A stretch of 64,000 bases of DNA from the NCBI GenBank assembly GCA_947497455.1, contig CANMGU010000002.1:1396506-1460505 (forward strand). Direction: 5' to 3'. This DNA comes from an uncultured Sphingomonadaceae bacterium (GTDB lineage Bacteria; Pseudomonadota; Alphaproteobacteria; Sphingomonadales; Sphingomonadaceae). Below the pieces are notes generated by a model, which was not told the origin of the DNA, did not search any database, and was given only the letters and a program-made list of their open reading frames with translations. The translations under genes and the position numbers were made by a program. How positions within the stretch are numbered: the stretch's first letter is position 1; each line of letters starts with the position of its first letter. Below are positions 10,226 to 19,212 of this stretch, one piece after another.

Positions 10226-10873
10226 ATGAGCCACTTTACCGCCGTTATTGCCGACGATCATGCGATCGTCCGTTCGGGATTGAAAGCTGCTTTGGAAAAC
10301 GAGCGGCTTGTTAATGGACATACCATAACGGTAGTGGCGGAAGCCGCTAATGGACTGGATGCTATTGCGGAAGTTAAACAGCATCGCCCTGACATGCTTG
10401 TTCTTGATGTATCGATGCCAATGGCGGGCGGTGTTGAGGTGCTTGTCGAAACACGGCGCTGGGCGCCTGATACTCGAATCATCGTGTTCACCGGCATATC
10501 CGCGATGGGAAAAGTCAGCGAGCTGATCGAGGCCGGCGTTGATGGCCTGTTTTCCAAAGCCGAAGATAATCAGAGCCTTTACCAGCAAGTTCCAATGATT
10601 CTTCAGGGCGGTCGATATATTTCGCCGTTTTTTTCCGATATTTTGGAGAAAGCTCCGGAGCGAAGCGCCTTGACTGACCGGGAACGGCAAATTTTGAACC
10701 TGATTGTCGCCGGACAATCCAATAAGGAAATTTCCCGTCACCTTGGTATCAGCGCTAAGACCGTGGACCGCCATCGCACCAACCTTATGCAGAAATTGGA
10801 CGTCCATTCGGTCGCACAACTCATAGCCTATTCTCTGCGCGAAGGCTTGATCGATCCTGCTGCGGAAATCTGA
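10226..10873 (+). CDS. LuxR/NarL-family response regulator
   Basis: A 215-residue two-domain regulator. The receiver domain has the acidic pair D10-D11, the phospho-acceptor D61 in VLDVSMP, and a later Lys in LFSKAED. The C-terminal domain (about 150-215) is a LuxR-type helix-turn-helix with LTDRERQILNLIVAGQSNKE and the recognition helix region ISAKTVDRHRTNLM. It is encoded divergently from the histidine kinase, with 70 bases between start codons, so the two probably form a cognate pair with shared control. The ATG at 10226 follows GCGGAGCAG. The target genes cannot be read from the sequence. Confidence 0.9.
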   Translation: MSHFTAVIADDHAIVRSGLKAALENERLVNGHTITVVAEAANGLDAIAEVKQHRPDMLVLDVSMPMAGGVEVLVETRRWAPDTRIIVFTGISAMGKVSELIEAGVDGLFSKAEDNQSLYQQVPMILQGGRYISPFFSDILEKAPERSALTDRERQILNLIVAGQSNKEISRHLGISAKTVDRHRTNLMQKLDVHSVAQLIAYSLREGLIDPAAEI

Positions 10874-11040
10874 TCCACTCAAAAACAGTCGGTTGGAAAT
10901 AATAGTCGGCATAACCGGTAAATACCCTTTGAGGACGCGATTTTGAAATGGGGGATTCACCTCATTCAGCATCACAGCCTTCCTTGCTACCCAGAATGAC
11001 AGGGAGCGGGACCAAGTTGGTCTCCGATGCGAAGGAAGAG

Positions 11041-12717
11041 ATGATGAAAAAGGGAAGCAATACCATTCGGGGTAAAAAAATTGGGGTGAAGGTTTCATGC
11101 GCCTTGCTGGCGTTGGCCGTCGCAGGTGGGGTTATAGTTCCACTGCCAAGTCAGTCGGCGCAGGCTCAGATTCCCGGCTTACTACCAAAAGCAGATCAAG
11201 TAGCAGTAACCGAGCCGATGGCCATTGATGGCGTCTGGCAGATCCGCGAACTGGGCAAACATATTATAGTTGAGGCTGGACGTGCTTACGCGCTTGAAAG
11301 CTGGATCCACGCTTTTGTCTTTGAAATTCAGCCCGACATGGTTGTGCTGCGCAATTTCAAACAGCAAGCACCCAATGTTTATGTGGCGGACGATCTGCCG
11401 CTGATGGCGAAGGCCAATATGGTGGTTCAGGAAGACGGTTCGATCACAGCGACGGTCGCATCACTGGTTCCGGTTACTTACCATCTTGACCCGGTAGAGC
11501 TGTTCTATCCCCAGCATTTTATTGCGGCGATACAGGAAAGCCGGGTGCCCGCCCATTATCGTAATCGCCCCGGACCGCCATCACATGCCCTGGGGCCGCC
11601 ACAACCCGGCGTTATCGGACAACCCAGAATTGAAGCTCAACCGGCATTGGAACCGGGCATCACCGAGCCTTTCGTGGAGCGGTGTGGCAATTGTGGTCTT
11701 TTACCCCCGGGCGTAGCCGGGCAGGCCGAACTTGCCACCAGCAGCAATGACAGTGCCGATGAAGGCGGTCTTTCCGACGAAGCCAAGCTGGGTATTGGTA
11801 CAGTCGTAGCCGGAGGTATCGCCTACAAGGCAAGCGGATCCATCGGCAAAACCGCCAAAATGGTCGGCTCGACCGGAAGGGTTCCTCGCGGTGGCAAAGC
11901 CGCAACGAAACTGACCGAAGGACGCCTTAGAGGCGAGATCTTGAAAAAGGCCGGTCCCAAGGGAACCGGACGACTTATCGGGAATGGCACAGCCGCTCAG
12001 GCAGCCCGCGGAATCGGCGGAGCCACCAACGAAGCGAGATTAATGCAGCGCATTAACAAGGCTGGTGATGTTTCCAAACTGAACAAAGCCGGTCGTGCGG
12101 CGCAGGTGGCGCGCGGTGCAGGTGGATTGAAAGCCGCATCCACCGCTGCAGACGCTGCTAAGCTTGCCAAAATGGCCAAAGCCGGCGCGACCGCCGGTAA
12201 AATAGGCAAAGCGGGCCGCGCGGCGGTGGCAGGCACAGGCGTAGGAGCGGTTGTAGTGGTGGCTGAAATCGCCGCGACCGAAGGCATTGAAGCCGTCACC
12301 GGAGCCGATATTCAGGATCCGGTCTCCACCACGTTCCAATATGGATCCGCGATTTTCGACAAGGATGTAACCTTGGGTGACGTCGCAAAGGCACGTGCAG
12401 CACATCACCGGGAGAATTTTCGCAAAATTGGTGAAACATTCACCACAAAGGGAAAGATGAAGGAGAATCTGCGAGCCTATGGTGATAAAAATCGTGCGAA
12501 AGTCGAGAATGCCACCGGTATGGACCTGCAAAGTGGAAGGGAACGGCGCGCAGCTTACGGTGCAGCCCTGACCAGCGACAAGCCTGTCGCAGCGACCGCA
12601 AAAGTCATGGGTGATCGCGCCAAGCACCATTTGGAAAATACCGGCAAGGTCACGAAAAAAATCGGCTGTGGTCTGGGTAACATTTTCCGCAAGAAGGAAA
12701 ATGACAAGGAGTGCTGA
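11041..12717 (+). CDS. Secreted protein of unknown function with Gly/Ala/Lys-rich C-terminal half
   Basis: The frame is open from 10948, but the ATG pair at 11041/11044 follows AAGGA and begins a clear signal peptide (MMKKGSN..., hydrophobic core LLALAVAGGVIV, likely cleavage after QSAQA), so I start there (558 residues). The region to about residue 160 is a compact, unfamiliar domain. A proline-rich linker (about 175-210) and a CGNC motif (about 215-218) follow. The second half is basic and low-complexity, with repeated KAGRAA/ARGAGG-like stretches, then one hydrophobic segment (GAVVVVAEIAA, about residue 400). The C-terminal 130 residues are Lys-rich and end near a Cys. The layout (secreted N-domain, linker, hydrophobic segment, basic tail) loosely recalls secreted effectors or toxins, but I do not recognise any family. 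A strong terminator follows. Confidence 0.7.
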   Translation: MMKKGSNTIRGKKIGVKVSCALLALAVAGGVIVPLPSQSAQAQIPGLLPKADQVAVTEPMAIDGVWQIRELGKHIIVEAGRAYALESWIHAFVFEIQPDMVVLRNFKQQAPNVYVADDLPLMAKANMVVQEDGSITATVASLVPVTYHLDPVELFYPQHFIAAIQESRVPAHYRNRPGPPSHALGPPQPGVIGQPRIEAQPALEPGITEPFVERCGNCGLLPPGVAGQAELATSSNDSADEGGLSDEAKLGIGTVVAGGIAYKASGSIGKTAKMVGSTGRVPRGGKAATKLTEGRLRGEILKKAGPKGTGRLIGNGTAAQAARGIGGATNEARLMQRINKAGDVSKLNKAGRAAQVARGAGGLKAASTAADAAKLAKMAKAGATAGKIGKAGRAAVAGTGVGAVVVVAEIAATEGIEAVTGADIQDPVSTTFQYGSAIFDKDVTLGDVAKARAAHHRENFRKIGETFTTKGKMKENLRAYGDKNRAKVENATGMDLQSGRERRAAYGAALTSDKPVAATAKVMGDRAKHHLENTGKVTKKIGCGLGNIFRKKENDKEC

Positions 12718-12762
12718 CCTGATCGAGATCGCAAGCGACCCTCGATCTCGACAGGTCAATAC

Positions 12763-12797
12763 AAGGAGGAGCGGCGACCGCTCCTCCTTTTTCTTTT
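12763..12797 (+). terminator. Strong intrinsic terminator
   Basis: A 12-bp perfect stem (AAGGAGGAGCGG with its complement) around a 3-base CGA loop is followed directly by TTTTTCTTTT. It ends the transcript of the secreted-protein gene. Confidence 0.92.
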
Positions 12798-13056
12798 GGC
12801 TTATCGCGAGCAAAGTTCAGCCTCTCAGTTGCTGAAACAGACGCGCAACTCAGTCATTCATCGTTCCGGATGTGGGCGTCGAGCCGATCGGTGTATTTTT
12901 AAGAAATTATTCGGTGCAGATGGTGTGGAAGTACTGGAAAATCGCTATTGCATTCGCGACGCCGAGAGAGGTTCTGGAAGTTTCGCCCACGAAGTCCAGC
13001 CTTGCATAGACCGCAATCTAACCAACCATTCCAAACTCTAAGGATTTAGGAAATTA
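12798..13056. other. Chromosomal intergenic stretch before the integration site
   Basis: No gene supported. One 81-codon open frame (12796-13041) has no ribosome-binding site and an unconvincing composition. This is the chromosomal flank of the tandem integration array; the element 1 boundary follows at once. Confidence 0.5.
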
Positions 13057-13101
13057 TGGTGAGCCCTGCTGGGTTCGAACCAGCGACCTACTGATTAAAA
13101 G
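13057..13101 (-). repeat. Attachment-site copy (partial tRNA-Lys 3' end), left end of element 1
   Basis: 45 bases identical to the 3' part of the intact tRNA-Lys at 52536-52580, from the CCA end through the T-arm to the anticodon loop (...GATTAAAAG on the + strand). The identity stops at 13101. It is not a functional tRNA because the 5' half is absent. Confidence 0.93.
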
Positions 13102-13208
13102 CTCGGCAAAAGCTAGTCTCTGAGGGTCAGTCTGAGCAAATAATGGCGTACATCTAACGTTTTCCGCGACATTACAGTCAATAGACGGCGACCAGAGAGG
13201 GCCACCGT

Positions 13209-13229
13209 TCGGTACTTAATTCGGTGTTT
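13209..13229. promoter_or_regulatory. Probable integrase arm-type site, left end of element 1
   Basis: TCGGTACTTA is followed by TTCGGTGTTT with one base between. The same pair (TCGGTACTTA, TTCGGTGCTT) occurs just inside the right end at 27335-27354. Paired short repeats inside both ends of an integrated element are typical of tyrosine-integrase arm sites. The site also lies in the integrase promoter region, so autoregulation is possible. Confidence 0.6.
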
Positions 13230-13242
13230 ATGGAGAATTTAG

Positions 13243-14376
13243 ATGGCAGTTATCAATTTGACTGAGGCCCGTATCCGGGGGTTGGAATTTGGTTCAGGGA
13301 CTTGGCGCGACGAACAAGTCAAAGGTCTTATGGTCGTATGCCACAAGACAACCAAGACGTATGCGGTCCAAGGTGATGTTCGCCGGAATGGTCGTCATAT
13401 AAGGACTGTAAGAGCCAAAATTGATCGTTGTGATCGTATTGGTCTTAGAGAAGCTCGCAGCCAAGCCAAAGCTCTGATGAGCAAAATCCAGTCTGGTATT
13501 GATCCTACCGCCAATCCTGATGAGAGCGGTATAACTCTAAAGAAGGCTATGGATGTTCATCTGATTGACAAACCTCTCCGGTCCAGGACCAAGGAGGGCT
13601 ATGAATACCATCTTGAGAAGTACCTGAAGCGATTTGCGAACAGAGCAGTTGTCGATATTAGCCGTCAGGAGGTCAGAGAACTCTATGACAAGCTTCGGTC
13701 AAAGTCTGGCCAGACAACAGCTGGATCGGTCATGAGGACTCTCAGAGCGGTCATAAACACGGCAATGAGGTTAGATGAAACAATCACTGCCAATCCTGTT
13801 GCAGCAATCAGGATCCCGACAAACAACCGGCGCAAGGTTGGCGCACTAGATATTCCAAAGTTCTTTGCTGAAGTGGAGGAACTCAATCCCATTCGCCGTG
13901 ATCTTTACATGGCTATGTTGCTGACTGGTGCTCGCCGTTCATCAATTCTGCAAATCAGAAGATCTGATGTTGATTTGGTAAATTCCATTCTGACGTTTCG
14001 CCACATGAAAACAGGTGGGCCAATGATTTTCCCCATGGGTCAAAAGCTCACATCGATTTTGGAAAGCCGGCTGGCGGCAGATGAGAAAATAGGCAGTCCT
14101 TGGCTGTGGCCATCACCAGGAGCAAGCTCCGGTCATATCGTTGAGCCGAGAGAGAAGGGCAGGGAGTTACCCAGTCCCCATGAATGCCGCCATCATGCAA
14201 GAACGATGTTCATTGCTTCTGGTGTTCCCTATGCTGAGTCAGCTTTGTTGCTTGGGCAGCAACTACCAGGAGCGTCAGGTGGCTATGTACATCCTGAGCA
14301 TTTGGTCGAACATCTCAGGCCACATACTCAGGCGCTCGAAAACTATGTTTACTCAAAACGAGAGGCAGGAGGCTAA
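13243..14376 (+). CDS. Tyrosine recombinase (integrase) of element 1
   Basis: A 377-residue P4-type integrase. The N-terminal arm-binding part (residues 1-90) has a LTEARIRGLEFG start. A SAM-like core-binding domain lies at about 98-180, and the catalytic domain follows. Catalytic candidates are R231 in LLTGARRSSI, H313 and R316 in PHECRHHAR, and the tyrosine Y348 in GGYVHPEHL. The gene begins 141 bases inside the left attachment copy and reads inward. It should catalyse integration and excision at tRNA-Lys(TTT). It is clearly different in sequence from the element 2 integrase, although both use the same tRNA. The ATG at 13243 is preceded by GGAGAATTTAG. Confidence 0.92.
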   Translation: MAVINLTEARIRGLEFGSGTWRDEQVKGLMVVCHKTTKTYAVQGDVRRNGRHIRTVRAKIDRCDRIGLREARSQAKALMSKIQSGIDPTANPDESGITLKKAMDVHLIDKPLRSRTKEGYEYHLEKYLKRFANRAVVDISRQEVRELYDKLRSKSGQTTAGSVMRTLRAVINTAMRLDETITANPVAAIRIPTNNRRKVGALDIPKFFAEVEELNPIRRDLYMAMLLTGARRSSILQIRRSDVDLVNSILTFRHMKTGGPMIFPMGQKLTSILESRLAADEKIGSPWLWPSPGASSGHIVEPREKGRELPSPHECRHHARTMFIASGVPYAESALLLGQQLPGASGGYVHPEHLVEHLRPHTQALENYVYSKREAGG

Positions 14377-14387
14377 CGAAGCGAGAA

Positions 14388-14801
14388 CTATTTAACTCTG
14401 AGTGTTCCTATCGACAACTCTTCACCATCTGCGGTTCGAAATTTCCAGTTTCCATTCCAAACGTTTTCAGCTCCTGCGGCGATCGAGTTGTTTAGCTGGT
14501 TCAATGTACCATAGGTGACGCCGGTATCCGTTCTCAACCATACTCCGGCCTTAGCTTCCGCAGTGAAGAGCTTGCCCTTATAGCTCCTAAAAATCTCGAA
14601 TCCTTCTTGAAATCTAACGTTGTTACGGGCATCATACACCCCAGATCCTTTTGCATATCGATCGATTGGAGCTTTGCTTTTTGTTGATGGTTTGCACCCC
14701 AAAATCCGAGCGAGTACAGCATTTTCAGAGTCTTCGCCTTCTTTTCGGGCTGCCCAAATGGCTGCGTAGACGTCAGTAGATACGGTAATTGAGCGTGTCA
14801 T
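14388..14801 (-). CDS. Small protein with ribbon-helix-helix-like N-terminus
   Basis: 137 residues. The N-terminus (SITVSTDVYAAIWAARKEGE) looks like a strand followed by helices, as in ribbon-helix-helix or SeqA-type N-domains. The C-terminal 65 residues (YKGKLFTAEAKAGVW..., FRTADGEELSIGTLRV) resemble the small beta-rich domain found in DUF4357-like proteins. The ATG at 14801 follows AGGAGA. It is convergent with the integrase, 11 bases from its stop, and points away from the replication genes. It is a plausible element repressor or DNA-binding accessory protein, but the family assignment is uncertain. Confidence 0.6.
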   Translation of the reverse strand: MTRSITVSTDVYAAIWAARKEGEDSENAVLARILGCKPSTKSKAPIDRYAKGSGVYDARNNVRFQEGFEIFRSYKGKLFTAEAKAGVWLRTDTGVTYGTLNQLNNSIAAGAENVWNGNWKFRTADGEELSIGTLRVK

Positions 14802-14811
14802 GGATAATCTC

Positions 14812-14847
14812 CTATTGCTATAAAATAGTGAATAGCAGCAAATAGTA
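14812..14847. promoter_or_regulatory. Possible operator of short inverted repeats
   Basis: CTATTGCTAT, AATAGTG, AATAGCAG and AAATAG form repeated and inverted CTATT/AATAG half-sites just upstream of the small DNA-binding-type gene. This would suit autoregulation by a ribbon-helix-helix protein. The match is short. Confidence 0.3.
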
Positions 14848-15074
14848 GATTGTCAAGATTGAACTGTCTCGATCCCAGTCTGGGCCGATTGCAGCAATTA
14901 ATGGTACCTTCATGTTGTCTTAGGTATATAACTGGCTTGCGTGTTTCGGGAGCGAAGCCTTTACGGTTCGCAGCGCAGCGCTAGCTAGGACGCCCCGTTG
15001 AGATAGAGAGTTGGTTCCCGGCAATACTTAAATTCAAACCAAGCCCGAATTGGGCTTACAATGGAGTATTGCAC

Positions 15075-15314
15075 ATGCAATCTATCTCGATCAATGAGAT
15101 CGAGAATGCGGTTCAACGCGTTCTCGAAAATAATACTGTCAGCCCATGGCTCGACAGCGATCAAGCAGCTAACTATCTTGGCTGCTCATCTGGCACTTTG
15201 AAAACTTGGCGCTCAAGAGGTGAAGGGCCTACCTATCATATCGTTAATCAAAAACTGGTTCGATATAATGTCGAAGACCTAGACGCTTTTGTCCGCGGGG
15301 AGGTGGCGCGATGA
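15075..15314 (+). CDS. AlpA/excisionase-like helix-turn-helix protein
   Basis: 79 residues with a MerR/AlpA-type winged helix: LDSDQAANYLGCSSGTLKTW, then YHIVNQKLVRYNVEDLDAF, the standard helix-turn-helix_17 pattern. The frame is open from a TTG at 15069, but GGAG at 15063 is best placed for the ATG at 15075. The stop overlaps the primase start by 4 bases (ATGA), so the two are translationally coupled. In satellites, such proteins act as excisionase or as activator of the replication operon. A hairpin (AAGCCCG AAT TGGGCTT) lies about 20 bases upstream. Confidence 0.82.
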   Translation: MQSISINEIENAVQRVLENNTVSPWLDSDQAANYLGCSSGTLKTWRSRGEGPTYHIVNQKLVRYNVEDLDAFVRGEVAR

Positions 15315-17605
15315 GTTACGATGATAGCCATAGTGGCGCCGGACCGGCTAACCAACCCGATGCCGACGCCCATCTAAGAGAAGAATCACGGAACGGAAAC
15401 TCTCGGATATTAAATGCCAAATCGGTTCCGCGATCCGAACCCTCATTCAAACCATCTGAGTTGGTCCATTACAAAAATCTTGATTTGATACCGCTCCATG
15501 GTCCTGATGATGAGGACAGCGCGGGTAAAAAAATCGGGAAGTCCCCGATCGGAAGAAATTGGCCTAAGCGTCTTCCTCTGTCCATCGAGGATGCTCAAGA
15601 TCATATGGCTCAGTCAAAAAATATCGGTGTTCGACTGCGCGATGGACAATTGGTTGTCGACGTTGATCCTCGCAACTTTGTTGACGGCCAAGATTCGTTG
15701 AAAAAGATGGGTGAGAACCTGCAAATAGACTGGAATTGCTTTCCTACAGTTCTAACGGGTGGAGGTGGCAAACATATCTACATGTCCATTCCGCCTGGCC
15801 TGAAGTTGATTGGGGGGCATGATGAATATCCGGGTATCGAATTCAAAACTCTTGGCCATCAAGTTGTCGCGGCAGGTTCGGTGCATCCGGAAACCAAAAT
15901 GGTTTATGAATGGGATCCTCTGATCGAGTTTGATGGATTAATACCGTCAGCACCAGACGAACTCATTGCTTTAGCAAAGCGTAAACCTGGTTCAGGCGTT
16001 TCGGGTTTGTCGGGTCGTTTTTCTGGCAAGCAATTGGGAGATATGTTGGAAGGTCTAGACCCACTAAACTTTTCTGATCATCACAAATGGTTGCACCTCA
16101 TGATGTCTTGTCATCACGCAACCGGTGGCTCTGGACGTGAAGAATTTATTGAATGGTCTACACGCGATCCTAACTATAGCGATCATGAACATATCATAAG
16201 GTGTCGTTGGGATAGCCTCGATTGCTTAAAACCTGGACGTTCTGTGACTGAAAAAACGCTTTTTAAAGCGCTGACGTCAGTTGGAAAAAACAGTTTGATA
16301 CCTCGTGAGTCAGCTGTCTATGATTTTCAAAATGAACCGGCAGCCGATAGCTCAGCCAATGCAAAAACTTTGCCCAATGATTTATCGAAGCAGTTTGTTT
16401 GGGTGGCCGATGCGGAGAGGTTTGTTAGAAGGAGCGATACAAAAAAATTCAACGAGAAGCAGTTCAAGTCGTTGTATCAATCTGATTGGAAGGGAGGTGA
16501 TATCGTTAGGGCAGTCTGGGATGCCAAATTACCGATTCCGCGACTAGAATCATTGGTGTACATTCCTGGCCAGCCGGAATTTCCTCAATCAACTTACGCT
16601 GGTTGTTACAATCTTTGGCGGCCATCAAGCATTGTTGCAGAACCGGGGGATGTTCAAGTCTTTCTTGATCATATGGACTATCTTTTTCCTGATCCCAATG
16701 AACTGAGTTATGTATTGGATTATCTGGCTTTGCTTGTTGCAAAGCCCGACACCAAGATTAATTTCTCACTACTTGTGCGGGGTGGCCAGGGTACTGGTAA
16801 AAGCTGGATTGGAAAAATGATTGCAAAGATCATTGGTGAGCGAAATGTTTCTCGACCGATGAACAGCGAGATCATCAGCCCCTACACGGATTGGCAAGAA
16901 GGTGCTCAGCTTGCGATAATCGAAGAACTAATGGCGTTTGGGCGAACAGAAGTGGCTAACAAACTCAAACCGGTGATTACTGACGACTTCCTGCGCATAC
17001 GAGAAATATACGGCAAGCCGTATAGTATTCCAAATCACCTTAATCTGATGTGCTTCACAAACCATGCGGATGCATTGCCGATTGAATCTGGGGACCGACG
17101 ATGGCTGGTGGTCTTCTCCGATGCGAAACCAAGAGATCAAGAATACTACAAAACGTTGTTTGATTTTCTGGAAGGACCAGGCCCAGCGGCAGTGAAGGAT
17201 TGGTTGTCCAACCGAAAAGTTGATCTAAATCCGAAAGGTGTCGCGCCAAATACTATCGGAAAAGAAGCGATGCGCATGCGATCCCAAGGTGAGGCAGAGC
17301 AATTCTTGAATGAGTTGTTCGACGAACATGAAGCGCCATTTGATTTCCCGTTGGTGAGGTTCGAAGATATCGTTAATGCTGTTCCAAACAGCATTCAAAA
17401 TCGAAGTAGAAGCCTGCGCAACCGAGTTACAAGGTGGCTAGAAGATACTGTAGGTGCACAACGACACAACAAATATTCGAAATCGGGCGATAGTTCTCGC
17501 CCTAATTGGGTCCTATGGTCGACTCAAGACCATGACCATTGGGCACATATGGGTCCCGCTGGCCGCATTGACGCTTACATGAGCAACGCGAACGAAAGTA
17601 TATGA
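15311..17605 (+). CDS. Primase-polymerase / superfamily 3-like helicase of the satellite
   Basis: 764 residues. The N-terminal part is a bifunctional primase-polymerase domain (about 50-225), with the metal-binding DVD at 117-119 (LVVDVDPRN), GGGGKH at 150-155 and FKTLGHQVVAAGS. A PriCT-type linker domain lies at about 236-325. The C-terminal helicase (about 440-700) has the Walker A GGQGTGKS at 491-498 and a downstream AIIEEL acidic motif. This architecture is known from P4-type satellites and phage replication modules, where it starts element replication independently of the host primase. Coupled to the AlpA-like gene by a 4-base overlap. Codon use is visibly more AT-rich than the chromosomal arms. 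Confidence 0.88.
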   Translation: MSYDDSHSGAGPANQPDADAHLREESRNGNSRILNAKSVPRSEPSFKPSELVHYKNLDLIPLHGPDDEDSAGKKIGKSPIGRNWPKRLPLSIEDAQDHMAQSKNIGVRLRDGQLVVDVDPRNFVDGQDSLKKMGENLQIDWNCFPTVLTGGGGKHIYMSIPPGLKLIGGHDEYPGIEFKTLGHQVVAAGSVHPETKMVYEWDPLIEFDGLIPSAPDELIALAKRKPGSGVSGLSGRFSGKQLGDMLEGLDPLNFSDHHKWLHLMMSCHHATGGSGREEFIEWSTRDPNYSDHEHIIRCRWDSLDCLKPGRSVTEKTLFKALTSVGKNSLIPRESAVYDFQNEPAADSSANAKTLPNDLSKQFVWVADAERFVRRSDTKKFNEKQFKSLYQSDWKGGDIVRAVWDAKLPIPRLESLVYIPGQPEFPQSTYAGCYNLWRPSSIVAEPGDVQVFLDHMDYLFPDPNELSYVLDYLALLVAKPDTKINFSLLVRGGQGTGKSWIGKMIAKIIGERNVSRPMNSEIISPYTDWQEGAQLAIIEELMAFGRTEVANKLKPVITDDFLRIREIYGKPYSIPNHLNLMCFTNHADALPIESGDRRWLVVFSDAKPRDQEYYKTLFDFLEGPGPAAVKDWLSNRKVDLNPKGVAPNTIGKEAMRMRSQGEAEQFLNELFDEHEAPFDFPLVRFEDIVNAVPNSIQNRSRSLRNRVTRWLEDTVGAQRHNKYSKSGDSSRPNWVLWSTQDHDHWAHMGPAGRIDAYMSNANESI

Positions 17606-17642
17606 TTGCATTGACTTATCGCCTGCTACAATAGTGTGAAGC

Positions 17643-18383
17643 ATGGAAAATGTTTGGCAAGTGCTTGGAGTAATTGCCGGAGTAACAGGGGTGCCAGCCC
17701 TTGTTGCTGCGGCAATTATTAAATTTGGAAAAGATGCAATTTCACAGGAAATCAAGTCCGCTATCCAATCTGAATATGACCAGAGGTTAGCCACTCTGAA
17801 ATCTGACCTAAAAGCAGACAATGACACAAAGCTTGAACGTCATAAGCATACCCTTCAAATTGAAGCTTCTAAATTCAAAGCCGACGGGGACGCAAAGCTG
17901 GAGAGCCTCAAACATGATTTGGCACGGGAAGCCGCAAAACGAAATTTCATGTTTGCTAAACTGCATGAACAGCGAGCCGAAGTCATTGCCGAGACATACT
18001 CGAAGCTTGCAGTTTCAATGAAAGCGCTAAGGCAATATACATCACCCATGGAACCTGCGGGAGTTCCTTCAAAGGCGGATCGTCAAAAGTCGCTTTACGA
18101 AGCCAATTTGAAACTCAACGAAGTGTTTCTTCATAAAAGAATTTTTTTACCTCTGAACACAGCTCAAAAGATCGATAAAATTATCACCAATATGCAAATG
18201 GCGTCGAATGAGTTTTTTTGGAAGGTTGCAAATCAATCAGATGATGCCCCAACAATTAAAGCATGGGTTGAGGTTTCTGATAAGGTGAGCGGCCCTATCA
18301 GCGAAGCTATGAATGAACTTGAAGATGAGTTAAGATTGCTACTCGGTGATGATACGACCGACCCCTTAGTTGATCAGAAATAG
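17643..18383 (+). CDS. Membrane-anchored coiled-coil protein, unknown
   Basis: 246 residues. One N-terminal hydrophobic segment (VLGVIAGVTGVPALVAAAII) is followed by a long charged helix (about 30-120) with repeated KLESLKHD-like segments, probably a coiled coil, then a soluble helical C-terminus. It begins 37 bases after the primase stop. I do not recognise a family. A membrane-tethered sensor or exclusion role is possible but not shown. Confidence 0.6.
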   Translation: MENVWQVLGVIAGVTGVPALVAAAIIKFGKDAISQEIKSAIQSEYDQRLATLKSDLKADNDTKLERHKHTLQIEASKFKADGDAKLESLKHDLAREAAKRNFMFAKLHEQRAEVIAETYSKLAVSMKALRQYTSPMEPAGVPSKADRQKSLYEANLKLNEVFLHKRIFLPLNTAQKIDKIITNMQMASNEFFWKVANQSDDAPTIKAWVEVSDKVSGPISEAMNELEDELRLLLGDDTTDPLVDQK

Positions 18384-18744
18384 CAGTTATTCAATCATTC
18401 TGCTTAGCCAGTCTGACAACGTATCCCGAGTGTATACTGGCCACCAGTCTACTCCGAAGGCTAAGAAACTCTAAGGTTGCATTGAAAGTATACTAGTAGA
18501 CAGTTACTTTTGATAATATGAAATATTTAGGCTGAGAGCCGTTTGAGTGGAGAGTGTAAAGCCTGGTTAAATCAAATAGGTGGTAGCTACTGGCATACAA
18601 GGTCTCCCTCAAGCGTGAGTACCAATGTGCTGGTACGCAAAAGCGCGATACCTGCGATATAAAAAGCCCTGAAACCAAGCCAAATAGTCGCCCTACTAAT
18701 TCTTAGTTCAAGGGTCGATCTGGCTGAACGTCAGGGATTGTATT
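18384..18744. other. Intergenic region upstream of the terminase genes
   Basis: 361 bases with no supported gene. It should contain the terminase promoter and could hold the packaging recognition site (cos or pac), which often lies next to terS, but I cannot point to a specific motif. It has a short AT-rich stretch near 18510-18530. Confidence 0.35.
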
Positions 18745-19212
18745 GTGTTGAAAGAAAATAAACTGGACAAAAACCGGACTGAGAACCGGAAAGAGCAGAC
18801 AAACCTCGTAAAACGAGGTCCAGGGCAGCCTAAATATGTGATCCCTGAGAACCATGTGCCACAGATCATTGAGGCCTGTGCCAAAGGTGCTTCAGAAGTA
18901 TCAATCGCCCGCGCGCTCAAGATCAATTATCGTACTTGGCTTCGAGTGCGAACCGAAGATGAGCGAATTGCATCTGCGTTGCAGGAGTACAAAAAGATCG
19001 AGGAAGATGAACTTTCTTCCATCCTACTGGATAAAGCGAGGGATGGTGACACTACCTCCATCATCTTCGCCCTGAAAGCGAGGCACGGCTATCGCGACCA
19101 TGGCACGCCGGCAGGTGGCAGCGAGCAGCAGGTCAATATCCAGATCAATCTGCCAGCAGCCCAGAATGACATGACTGATTACATGAAGACAGTGGACGGC
19201 ACGTCGTCATAA
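18745..19212 (+). CDS. Terminase small subunit (DNA-recognition)
   Basis: 155 residues. A basic N-terminal tail (KENKLDKNRTENRKEQTN) and a GRPGQPKY-type segment precede a helix-turn-helix (IIEACAKGASEVSIARALKI, NYRTWLRVRTED). Then comes a helical DKARDGDTTSIIFALKARHG segment typical of small terminases. It recognises the packaging site and recruits the large subunit. The start is taken as the GTG at 18745. Its stop overlaps the large-subunit ATG by one base. In satellites, an own small terminase redirects packaging toward the satellite genome. Confidence 0.8.
   Translation: MLKENKLDKNRTENRKEQTNLVKRGPGQPKYVIPENHVPQIIEACAKGASEVSIARALKINYRTWLRVRTEDERIASALQEYKKIEEDELSSILLDKARDGDTTSIIFALKARHGYRDHGTPAGGSEQQVNIQINLPAAQNDMTDYMKTVDGTSS

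Noticed and set aside
10142..11098. Long minus-strand frame of 318 codons
   Set aside because: Complete shadow of the LuxR-type response regulator gene, which has clear REC and HTH motifs.
12796..13041. 81-codon frame between the terminator and the attachment copy
   Set aside because: No start signal and unconvincing amino-acid composition.
13057..13101. tRNA gene call at the left attachment copy
   Set aside because: Only the 3' 45 bases are present; without the 5' acceptor and D-arm it cannot be a tRNA. The same applies to 27422-27466.
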